Part shown: piece after piece, positions 31,831 to 41,350 of the stretch
Layout of the letters: every line of letters begins with the position of its first letter
Position numbering within the stretch: position 1 is the first letter of the stretch
DNA from: Eonycteris spelaea
Taxonomy: Eukaryota; Chordata; Mammalia; Chiroptera; Pteropodidae
Direction of reading: 5' to 3'
Assembly: GCA_003508835.1 (NCBI GenBank)
Contig: PUFA01000066.1
Span: 6,218,501-6,282,500 of the forward strand
DNA: 64,000 nucleotides
Made by a program: the position numbers and the translations under genes
The notes under the pieces: generated by a model
Told to the model about the DNA's origin: nothing
The model's input: only the letters and a program-made list of their open reading frames with translations
Database searches by the model: none

Positions 31831-31873
31831 CATAAACATACATTAACTCATAAACATACATTAACTCATAAAC
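31831..31873. repeat. Perfect 18-bp tandem duplication
   Basis: The unit CATAAACATACATTAACT occurs twice exactly, with a partial third copy of seven bases. Confidence 0.95.
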
Positions 31874-31889
31874 TACTATTATTCTCAGG

Positions 31890-32110
31890 CTAATATATTT
31901 AATTTTGCCTATTCTTTATCCACTCAGTGTGGGTGGCTATACTGACAGTCTCATGAATTATATCTTTTCAAAGAACTATATTTTCATTTATAACTGGCCA
32001 GTTTTTCATTTCGTTTTCTCTTCTGTTAACTCTCAAATCTCATTAGGGGTCGGTTTTTATTTCCTGTCATTGTTCTTTGTCCAGGTGTTCATCTCCCTAT
32101 AATAATTTTC
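31890..32110 (-). mobile_element. Possible LINE-1 ORF2 fragment, antisense
   Basis: TTTCAAAGAACTATATTTTC and TTTCATTTCGTTTTCTCTTC resemble the reverse complement of the ORF2 linker, but only over short stretches. Confidence 0.3.
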
Positions 32111-32689
32111 CAGTGAAACTGTACCTTTTAAATGTGTGCCTGAGAGTGATTTGGAAGCAGATAAAGCTAGAATTTGAAGTGATCGTGATTAAGAGAAGGT
32201 TTTTCCGGAGCCCGCTCTGCAGTATTTTATCTAGGAAAGAGATCAGGAATTTTCCAGCCTCGGGTCACTATTCACCTTATAACTGAAACATAAATCTCCT
32301 CTTTGTCTGGTTCTTAACATCTTATTTCTACTCTCTCAAAGCCCAGACTCATGTCAGCAATAGCCATTGACAGTCTGCAGTAAGAGAAGACCCACGGAGA
32401 AGAGACATTTCTTTGCATTTTTATATAACGTCTCCGTTTGGCATTTTGTGTTGTTTGTGTTTGGGATCCCTGCTGTGGTTTTGTCAATGAGTAAGGCACA
32501 GCCATGGAAATTGAGTCCCCGACATTAAATAGAATAACCCAGAATTGAAGCTTTTGCCATGAAGAAATTTCTCTTTGAAGTGATATCTCTGGCAAAACAT
32601 CAAACCTCACCTCAAAGACTACATGGGAAATATTAGCCAAGTCTGAGTTTGAAGTGGGAACAAAAATAACTGACGATGTTTCTTTCTTT
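32111..32689. other. Unassigned sequence
   Basis: A 108-residue minus-strand frame (32314-32640) has no recognisable domain. No repeat family was identified. Confidence 0.35.
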
Positions 32690-33175
32690 TTCTGTTGCTT
32701 TTTGACTCACATTTCCACCCCCAACTCCCCTGCTAAACACCCTACAGCGACAATGCTTTTCATTTTAAGTAAAACTCAATGGTGCATAAATGGCCTCTCG
32801 ATCAGGTCCTCCTGTCAAACCTTACCTCATGCCCTTGTCCCCTTATTGGTTTGCTGCAGCGGCCCAAATGTCTTTCTCTTCCTTAAAATCACCAAGATGT
32901 TCTCCTTCTCATGGCCTGTATTCTTACTTTTATTTGGGGGCCTAAAGCCCTCTTTCTTGAGATTTTTATGACACAGGTCAAATACTACCTCCCAGCCCAA
33001 CTGTCGGTGACATCACTCTTTACTCTTTTCAAAAGGGTCATTGGTTCGCTTCTCTTCTCCATCAGACTACAAGCTACAGGGGAACGAAGATCTCATGTGA
33101 CTCGCTTGTTGCTATAGTCCCTCAGTTGAATGCGTAATACGTAATGGAGTCTCAGAAATATTTTGTTGAAGTATG
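32690..33175 (+). mobile_element. L2 LINE 3' region, sense
   Basis: CTTACCTCATGCCCTTGTCC, AGGTCAAATACTACCTCCCA, a CATCAGACTACAAGCTACAG block and the terminus CTCAGAAATATTTTGTTGAA match L2 landmarks in order. Confidence 0.65.
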
Positions 33176-33379
33176 AAATGTGTGTTCCTCCTTTCTCATT
33201 CTTCTATAAGGGGTGGAGGGCTTGTCACCCATGTGTGAACAGTAAAATAAAATTAAAACTTTCCAGGTAAGAATTGGAATATGGTTATTCTTCACTCTGT
33301 CTCAATCTTTGAGTATGAAACAGAGTGATTAATCAAAAATGGATTCAACCTGTTTCTAGACCTGGACCAGAGCGAGACA

Positions 33380-33500
33380 GGGGTGCCTAGAATGCATAAT
33401 TTAAGGAGACACTTATTCTCAGGGCTGTACAAGTGGTAATTCTGCACCTGGGCCACCCTGGGAGTCAGCGCCTCCTTAAACTGAGTGCCCTGGGTGCTTC
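33380..33500. repeat. Imperfect inverted-repeat element, family unresolved
   Basis: TTTAAGGAGACACT near 33400 is the near reverse complement of AGCGCCTCCTTAAA near 33467-33480. Weaker pairing extends outward to GGTGCCTAGAATGC and to CTGAGTGCCCTGGGTGC. The arm-loop-arm layout fits a small non-autonomous DNA transposon. Confidence 0.45.
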
Positions 33501-33596
33501 ACCTGCTCCCAATCCTGCCTGTGGCATTGCAAAGCATTCTTTGGGAGCTTAAAATGCTCCAGCAATAGAGTCAGGTTACCTTCTCTTGCTTGAGAA

Positions 33597-33792
33597 GTAG
33601 GGTTGTCTGATAAAGATACAGGCTACCCGTTAAATTTGACTTGCAGATAAATAATAGAGACTCTTTTTTGTATAACTATGTCCCAAATATTGCATAAGAC
33701 ATGGTTATGCCAAAAAATTATTTGGTGTTTCTCTGAAATTCAGATTTAATCACGTATCCTGTATTTGTATGTGCTGGATTCTACCACACCTC
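33597..33792. mobile_element. Palindromic non-autonomous DNA transposon
   Basis: The left half (GGTTGTCTGATAAAGATACA, TTAAATTTGACTTGCAGATA, TTTTTTGTATAACTATGTCC) is mirrored by the right half (GGTTATGCCAAAAAATTATT, TCTGAAATTCAGATTTAATC, TATCCTGTATTTGTATG). A palindromic mammalian repeat of about 190 bp with this sequence is known. I think it is of the MER53 kind but am not sure of the name. Confidence 0.65.
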
Positions 33793-34814
33793 CCTGGTGG
33801 CTATCTAGGATAATAGCGTCATGACAGTCATGTTGTGGCAGATATCACCTCAGCGATAATCTCACGGAGGGAAGGGCTCATCTGTCCTGTGAAGTGGTGT
33901 CTAAATAATGAAATGCTAGGTTGAGAGTCTACGAATCATGGGCGCACAGTTCTCATCCTTCCCACCCTCCCCTGTTTCTTCGCAATAAAAACATATCAGA
34001 TCAAGTAAACATTACCTCTCAATGCTTTCATAAAATATTGAACATTTCATTTGGATGCCTCAAAGCAACCAAGCCTGCTTTCGCTGTTTGAAAATTTTGT
34101 AGATTTACTAATGAACGATTCCCCAGAGACCCGCGCTGTCCAGCAAGAGGAGTCTGAGCAGACGTCTTCTTTGCTGCTTCTTTCCAAGAGGGTTAAAGTA
34201 GGTCAGATATGCAGCAAGGGGACAAAGCACCCTTCACCTCAGGCTGCATTCCAGTCCCTTTGGGCTTTAAAGGGAGGATTTCAGTGGGAGGAAGCTACCT
34301 TCTCTTTTTTTCCTTCTTTGACTGTCACCTTCCTGGATCTTTCTCCAGGCAGGAAACGCATGTGGGAAGGTGGAAGAATCCAGTGCAGCAACATCACGTG
34401 GGAAGACGTGTCCAGGGTAACTGAATACTTGTAGGATGAATGATCTCGGCTAGGGAAAGGGGAGGAATTTATCAAAAGACAATGCGTCAACCAAATCTAA
34501 ATAGTAGACCCAATTATCCAGGACCTCGTAGTCAAGAACTAAAACCACTGGTTCACAGATGAACAGAGTAAGGAATACAGTTGCAGCAAGCTGGGACTCG
34601 CTGAGAGCTTCGACATCTGTAGCATCATTTATCTGCGTACTGCAGAGACGGTTATGGTGTCGGGAGGGTATGAACCTATTTTAATGTTTTTAATTTTCAA
34701 ACTCAACAGATACACTGATGTAAACTCTCCAGGGCTTTTGGTCTGGGCATCTGGACTTTTAGTCTTCCTAATGAATTCTGGTAGAACACGTGGGCCGATA
34801 CAGCCACGCTTATG
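33793..34814. other. Unassigned sequence
   Basis: A 127-residue plus-strand frame (34051-34434) includes an acceptor-like pyrimidine tract near 34310-34350, but no recognisable protein. No repeat was identified. Confidence 0.35.
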
Positions 34815-35795
34815 TATTTGCTGACTCAACAAATACCAGAAAGTATAGTAGGTACCCGAATTATTCTACATACTTGCCCCCCGAGATTGCATTCTCGTAG
34901 ATAGAGAACAAACAAACAAATAAACGGGCAAGATAAAACCTAAAGAAATAAAATGTCCAACAGTGGTAAGTGCCATATTAAAGGAAAACGAGAGTGAGGA
35001 GAGAGCGTGTGGGCCCAGTGGAGGGCAGCGGGTGCTGCTCTAAATGTGCCGATAACGAAAGTCTGAGAGGAGAATGGAATGAAAAGGGCAGTGCAGACAC
35101 GGAGAACACTTCCAGCGCCCTGAGACAGGGGTGGGTTTCGAGGAGACTCGTGGAAGAGCACAAAGGCCAGTGTGGCTGGGGAGACGGCAAGCCAGGAGGC
35201 GGGGGGTGGATGATGAGGTCCCAGAGCACCCCAGGATCAGATGCCCAGGACCCTGCAGACCATGGCGATGAGGTAAATTCTACTCTGTGGATAACGAAAA
35301 GCCCGTGAAGGGTTTAGAGCAGGGAAGTGACGCGATCAGGTTTGTGAAAAGTAAGGACACTGTGTGGTGCACGGTTCTGTCCTCGCCCCGGTGTATAAGG
35401 ATGGCGGTTTGTACCGAGGTGGCGGGAGCTGGCAGAGGTGAGAGGTGGTGGGGTTCAAGACGTTTTTGGAGGTTGACAGCAGTAGAATTTCCTGATTAAT
35501 TGGTTGTGAATTGTGAGAAACGGGCAAGATTCCAAAACGACTTTAAATCGTTGGCATGATAACTCGATTGATGGAAATACTAGTTATTTAGCTGGTGGAC
35601 CTTCTGGAAGAGCAGGTGTGGGTTTGAGGGATTCGACTAGTTTTGGATATACTGAGTTAGAATACAACAGAGGGACTGTCAAATGGCATCTGAATCATAA
35701 AGATTCGGTTTTAAGGGAAATTTTCAAGACTGGAGATATAAATTTGGGAATCATCGACATATAGATAGTATTTAAACCATGAGGTTAGTTGAATC
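34815..35795 (-). mobile_element. Long L2 LINE 3' region, antisense
   Basis: Almost 1 kb of L2 is readable in reverse complement: AGAACAAACAAACAAATAAA, GTGGTAAGTGCCATATTAAA, AGAGCACAAAGGCCAGTGTG, GGGTTTAGAGCAGGGAAGTG, GGAGATATAAATTTGGGAAT and a GATAGTATTTAAACCATGAG end. The short frames on both strands are L2 decay products. Confidence 0.85.
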
Positions 35796-35919
35796 AGCCA
35801 GTGAGTTTATATAACTGGAGAGGAAGAGAGATATATTATACAATCAAGCCTTGCAGTGACTAAAGAAACCAAAATTTAGAGGTTGGATGAGGCAGATCCT
35901 CAGTTACAGTTTCCTAAGA
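35796..35919. other. Spacer
   Basis: Short sequence between L2 and MER5A, no feature recognised. Confidence 0.3.
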
Positions 35920-36060
35920 GGCACTATTAACATTTTGAGTGAATAGTTTTTGGCATGCAAGACAGAAGCAAGGGTTATGGGATGTTTAGCTCCCTGTGTC
36001 TACCCACTAACACCAATGTCACCTCTCAGCCATTGTAACAGCAAATGAATGTAGCACTAT
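35920..36060 (-). mobile_element. MER5A-type hAT-Charlie transposon, antisense, partial
   Basis: GGCACTATTAACATTTTGAG, TTATGGGATGTTTAGCTCCC, TGTCTACCCACTAACACCAA and a GCCATTGTAACAGC block match the reverse complement of MER5A. One terminus is eroded. Confidence 0.75.
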
Positions 36061-36639
36061 ATTTTGGCCAACCACTCCAGATGTATGTCCTGGTAGAAAA
36101 TCCATGACTATATGGTTATTGAAATAACTAAGTGGATTCAAATATCTGCTCTAATTATGAGATTTTTTTTTTAGGGACTATAAGTTTCAGATACACTTGA
36201 ATTAGGGACATATTATGAAGAATGTGGTATCAAGGAATATGAAATTTTTCTTGCTAACAATTTTCTAGGGCTAAGAAAATAAGGCAAGTCCCCCCCCCAA
36301 AGCAGTAAATTCACTTTTACCGATTTACCACTTAACCAAAACTAACTGATTCTTATAATAATCCTGTGTATAGCATTCTGATTTTTGCTGAAGCATCATA
36401 AATACCAGATTACTAAACAAATTTCAGTAATCTAGCACACTTCTCAGCATCTCACCCTCAAACTGGAATTATATGTTCTGGTGTTTTCTTCCCAAATCTA
36501 TTTACATAAATTGTCCATGATATTGTAATATACTTTTAATTTGGCATTATATACATACAAAATAGATGATATAGTACATAATTTCAAAATCACTGATTTG
36601 GGGGCACTCATTCCATGAGAAGATACCCATTCTTTCATT
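36061..36639. other. AT-rich unassigned sequence
   Basis: It may include the eroded 3' end of the antisense L1 that follows. Nothing definite. Confidence 0.35.
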
Positions 36640-36905
36640 TCTTGGGTGATGATAGTGTCCTGTATGTGTATCTTGATAGGAGTTTGGGTTGCCAGGCGTA
36701 TGCATTTGTCAAAAAACCACTTCCAGAATTAACTACTGTTCAGGCATCTTTTTTCCATTATAGCTTTTTGCCTATTCTATAATTTCAACAAAATTTAATT
36801 TTGCATAAATTTCATCATACTCTTTTGTGGAAGGCATTTGTCACTCAGCATCATGTATTTGAGATTCAGGGTTGAGGTTTTAAGATTCATTGGGTGTATT
36901 GGTAG

Positions 36906-36960
<55 letters not shown>

Positions 36961-37450
36961 TCGAGTAGTGTTCATTGTGTATATAAACCACAATATCTTT
37001 ATTTATGTTCTTTCGGTGGAGATCCTAGCTGTTTCTATTGTGGGGCTTTTATGATTAAAGCTGTTGTAAGCATTTCTGTACATATCTCTTTGTGAAAATA
37101 TACTTTCTCTTGAGAAAATACCAAGTTGAATTGTTGGTTCACAGGGTAGGTATATATTTAGTTTTATAAGAAACTGCTAGAATTTTTTCAAAGTGATTGA
37201 TTATATTAGTTTACATTTCCACCCCAAACTTGGGGAAGTTCTGATTTTCATATCCTTACCACTATTTGACATTATTAGTTTAAAAAAAAAAATTTAGCCA
37301 TTCTGGTGGATGCATCAAATGGTATTTCATTGCAGTTTTTATTTTAATTTCCCTAATAACCATTGGTGGTAAGTACATTTTCAAACACTTATTGTCCATT
37401 CATATATCTTTTCTTATGAAGTATCTATTCAAAGAGTTTGCCCATAGAAA
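36640..37450 (-). mobile_element. LINE-1 ORF2 C-terminal region/3' UTR, antisense
   Basis: Reverse-complement L1 landmarks: TATATAAACCACAATATCTT, a TAAAGCTGTTGTAAGCATTT block, AATTGTTGGTTCACAGGGTA, TACATTTCCACCCCAAACTT, GCCATTCTGGTGGATGCATC, and a TCTATTCAAAGAGTTTGCCC end. A (TTA)17 repeat interrupts it. Confidence 0.8.
36907..36957. repeat. (TTA)17 microsatellite inside an antisense L1
   Basis: Seventeen perfect TTA units, 51 bases. It lies where L1s normally carry a short AATAATATT stretch (GGCTGAATAATATTCCATTG), so it probably grew from that seed. The Leu-rich open frame over it is an artefact. Confidence 0.95.
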
Positions 37451-38814
37451 TCTCTTTTGTAGCTATTTAAATGCTGACCTGCCATAATAAATTCACCTCA
37501 GAATAGTAACTTATCTGTCAATTTTAGGGAAAGTTTGTATGCCAGTAGTGAAGGAGAAAATTATTTATAATGTGTTTAAAAATAATCATATATAATTTCA
37601 TAAGTACTTTTTTCTCTATTGACTAGGTAAACTAAGCTGGTTTTCATTAAAAGTTAATTCACTGTAATTTTGAAGAATAATAATGGATACTAGTAAATAC
37701 AAATAATTTTATGGATTTTAATTGTGAAAAATATAGAAACCTAAAATCTCTTTTCATAATGTCCATACTTAAGTATGTTAGGCTGTTAATTTATTTCACT
37801 TTTTTCCTGCTACTACTGATAGAAAAATAGGTGAACTTTGTTTAAGAAACAGCATCCAGTGTACTTTATTCTGATAAAATACTTTAAGTCTGATTTGGTT
37901 TGCATCATTCACCAACTAAAAGTGTATATGAGTAGTGATTCAAGGGAAATTTCATGTGAAAACCAATTTATAATAAACACATCGTTAGATGGGTTCCTGA
38001 GTAGCTATATCACCCTTCTCATTATAGAGAAGAAAGAATAAAAAAGAGTGTTGGGAAACCCTCCGTCTCTACTGGGTCGGAGGAATCGTGAATGCACTTC
38101 TACTTTCAAAAACCTGAGGTAACACATCAAATACACAACCCGATAATGAGCAACTGGAACTCAGTTTGTCCACCCTCGTGGAACAAATAAATAGAGTCTC
38201 CGAACTTGGATTTTAAACGGTCATCGGAGAATTTTCTTTTCCTAAGTACATTTTTAACCTCGCAAATGCGATAATGTTCACATAATTCGAGGAATAAAGG
38301 ACAAAACAAGGCATTCAACTTAAACGCTGGTCATCAACCATTTACCCACAAGCCTTTCCAGACAATAAAATAGTAATTTATAAAATAATGTGTTTCAGCA
38401 TTGGGTTCATATGTACAAAAGGAAAAGCATTTTCATAATTCTCCTGGACAGTCAGTTTTTCTCACGTTAAACCTACCAATAACCTGCCTTGGGCATACTG
38501 TTGGAACAAAGTGACTCACGACAACTTTAAACAGCTCCCTCTCTACATAATAACACCATTTTACCACTGGCATTTGCTATAATAAATCTACCTGGAACAG
38601 TTAGCTTGTCAGTCTGTACTGAGGGATGGTGGTGCCTAGCAGTCAAGGAGAAGGTTTCTCTCAGTGCAAGAGCTGAAGTCTTCTATGAGATTTTTTCATC
38701 AACATCCTAACATGCTCTAAAGTGGCTTAAGCCGAAGCAAATCAGATAGATTAGTGAGTATTTCTTGTTTTGGTTTGTTTTGGGTTCGTTTTCTTTTTGA
38801 AGCGTTTTTAATGG
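37451..38814. other. Unassigned AT-rich sequence
   Basis: About 1.35 kb with no repeat I recognise and only short frames. It is a candidate for conserved non-coding DNA, on negative evidence only. Confidence 0.4.
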
Positions 38815-38935
38815 CTATTTTTTAAACATTTTTTTTGCATTTATTTGATTTTTTTAGTGTTTTAACCTTCAATGTTACTTTATATTAGTTTCAGATGTAT
38901 ACCGTAGTGGTTAGATATTTATTTAATTTGTGTGC
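38815..38935 (-). mobile_element. LINE-1 3' terminus, antisense (3' part of an inverted L1)
   Basis: In reverse complement this reads AAATATCTAACCACTACGGT, then ATACATCTGAAACTAATATA, then an A-rich tail. That is the typical end of a laurasiatherian L1 3' UTR. It is joined head-on to 38936-39225. Confidence 0.75.
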
Positions 38936-39225
38936 GAATTGGTGCAGCCACTTTGGAAAACAGTACAGAGGTTCCTCAAAAATTGAAAATAGGACTTATG
39001 ACCCAACGATTCCACTTCTGGGTATTTATTCAAAGAAAGCCAAAACTCTTTTGAAAAGATACGTGCACCCTCCGCTCACTGCAGCATTATTCGCTATAGG
39101 CAAGACAAGGAAGCCACCCAAGTGCCCATCAACAGAAGATGAATAAAGAAGAGTGATACATACACACAATGGAATGTTGCTTGGCTGTAAAAAAGAATGA
39201 AATCTTCCTGTCTGTGAAAACATGG
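38936..39225 (+). mobile_element. LINE-1 ORF2 C-terminal fragment, inverted relative to its 3' end
   Basis: GCGAATTGGTGCAGCCACTT, GGAAAACAGTACAGAGGTTC, CCACTTCTGGGTATTTATTC and AGTGCCCATCAACAGAAGAT match the same ORF2 C-terminal region as the L1 at 8.4 kb. The 83-residue frame at 38895-39146 is this remnant. The ORF2 stop and most of the 3' UTR are missing at the join. Confidence 0.85.
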
Positions 39226-39569
39226 TTCATTTTTGTTCGCTGTTGCAGTTGTTGGTAGAGGCTGGAGCAGACCTTGATTTTCCTAAATGCGTTAGAGTGA
39301 AAATGATGCAAGCCATGTAGTGAGGCAGTTACAGAACAGACGAGTTCTACAGTGTAAAGCTGATAAAGCAACTTGGGACATTTCGATGCCGTTTTTCCCA
39401 TCCGTTTTAGTGGCCATGTTTGGCCATCAGTTCAGCTATGGATTTATGAGAAATTCCCACACTGAGGACCCTTTCCCATTATTCTGCACTAGCTTTGACA
39501 TTCTGACATTGCTAACTAGCTGATCAGCCTATGGGTCAGAGAGTGATAAATGAGATTATTATGTAGGAC
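39226..39569. other. Unassigned sequence
   Basis: No recognised feature. Confidence 0.35.
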
Positions 39570-39798
39570 AGAGTCAATGAACTATGACCCCCAGGGCTAA
39601 TCTGGCCTCCCAGGCACATGATGTTTTTGTCAGTATAGTTTATTGAAATGTAGCCACGTCCATCCATTCACTTATCTTTTTTGGCTGCTTTTGTGCTGTG
39701 AGGGCAGAGCTGGACATTTGAGAGACCCCTCTGGCCCACAAAATAAAAGAGAAGCCCTCTAACCTTTTGCAGGAGACGTTTACTGACCCTTGGTACAG
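39570..39798. mobile_element. hAT-type non-autonomous DNA transposon
   Basis: GTCAATGAACTATGACCCCC, GGGCTAATCTGGCCTCCCAG, AGTTTATTGAAATGTAGCCA, TTTGGCTGCTTTTGTGCTGT and the end CGTTTACTGACCCTTGG match a common mammalian Charlie-type repeat (MER58-like, by memory). No transposase. Confidence 0.7.
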
Positions 39799-41179
39799 AG
39801 TGATACCGTTTCCTTTATAGGTGGATTACGCTATAGTAGTGCCTTGTCTTCCTATGAAGATGTCCAAGAAACTACCTTCAGAAAGGACACGTCTAATTAA
39901 AATGAAGACGTGATTTTGGGGGAGCTTTGCTTCAGACACTCCCAGATTTCTCCTAGTGCCCTATTCCATGATCTGCAGCAATGAAAACCTCACCTTTCCT
40001 CACACAGTTTTAGTTGGGAATATGACTGTTCAGAATAAAACTAAACCCCAACCTGCCTTACCGCTAGATGGGACCAGGGAACCTGTTTTTGACCATAAGA
40101 TGTAAGCAGACGTTACAGATGCTAATTCTGCAGAGTTCGGTGCAAGCCTTTCTCTCTCCCTGTATCTTTTCTCCCAGTTATAACATGCACGTTACAGTGA
40201 GTCCAGCAGCTTTCTGGGACCTTGATGACAAGAAAATCCCACTAGAAAAACAGAGTAGGAATCCGCAGGGTGCTTGGATTTGCCACAGAAGCTCCAAACT
40301 ACTGGTCTCAGATTTGCCAAAAATTTATTTTAAGATTAGCAGGTTAGAACCATGTACTCATGCTGCTCTTTCAATTCCTGTGCCCATAACAAAGCTGGTG
40401 GCCAGGAAGAAGTTTTCAGCATGTGTGGTGGACACTTGTCAGGCCTGCACTTCGGCCTCTCCCTTCCCCTCCATCAACGTGGACACAGCAGCAGCACTTA
40501 GAATATGAACTGAGGACCCCCCCCCTTACTTGCCAGACCGAGAGTGAGCAGAAGCACCAGCAGGGCCAAGAAGTCCCCTGCTTGAGAAACTGAGAAGCCT
40601 CTAATGAGCATATTTCCTGATATCTGGAGACTTGGATGGAGGGCAGACAAAGTCCATTTAAAAAAAAAAAAGAGAAATAAATGTCATTGGAAGAGCAACT
40701 TTGAGAGAAAAGAATGCTAAGAATTCAGAATCCCTGTTTTTAGTTCCATTTCTTTCTCGAGCACCATGAGATACACCTCTATTTTAGTAGGTAAAAGTGT
40801 CCATCCACCAATTCAGAATTGAGAAGAGATAGAACTTCCTCAAATCTATTTTGAGGCTCCTGCCTGCCAGATCATAAAAACTTTGACAATTTCGAGTTTC
40901 TGAGTTGCTGTTCTTTGGGGTCACATCTCACCTCCTGGAGTTTTCCGTGGTGCATAGCACTGGAGACGTCCATTCTGCATTCAGCACCTTCATCTACATC
41001 AGACTGTGCCTCAGTGGTGCCACTCCTAAGCCTAAGGATCGATGGTATCAATCTCCTCATCTTCTCTGGTAACAAATTGTTTATCCATCATCACTGAGTT
41101 AAACCCCACCTATCGTAGTGGTACTTGTTTTGTAGTCCAGAATGTTCTCCTAGGATAACAAGCATTATACATTTCCGAA
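39799..41179. other. Unassigned sequence, possibly an eroded LTR in the first half
   Basis: ACCATAAGATGTAAGCAGAC near 40093 recalls a motif in some old mammalian LTRs, but I cannot align the rest. The 146-residue frame at 40068-40508 has no recognisable domain. Short homopolymers: C9 near 40518, A12 near 40661. Confidence 0.35.
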
Positions 41180-41350
41180 CCCAGTATTTCTTAGATTCTA
41201 ATGGGCATATGGACCACCTTGATCTCTTGCTAAAATGAAGAATTCAAGTCAGTAATTACATGGGGGCGTTGAGTTCCTGCATTTTGACAAGCTCCCAGGT
41301 GCTGCTCATTCTGGTGGTCCATGGACCACAGTCGGAGCAGCAGGGCTCTA
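41180..41350 (-). mobile_element. MER20-type hAT-Charlie transposon, antisense
   Basis: TCTAATGGGCATATGGACCA, ACAAGCTCCCAGGTGCTGCT and TGGTGGTCCATGGACCACAG match the reverse complement of the MER20 consensus. Confidence 0.7.

Noticed and set aside
31831..31873. CRISPR-like direct repeats
   Set aside because: Units are contiguous with no spacers, and the DNA is mammalian.
34350..34417. Second exon-like segment (pyrimidine tract, then AGGGTAACT-like donor)
   Set aside because: The donor is weak and the acceptor only moderate. Such pairs are expected by chance.
40068..40508. 146-residue plus-strand frame
   Set aside because: No recognisable domain or homologue, no splice or promoter context, and possible old LTR sequence.
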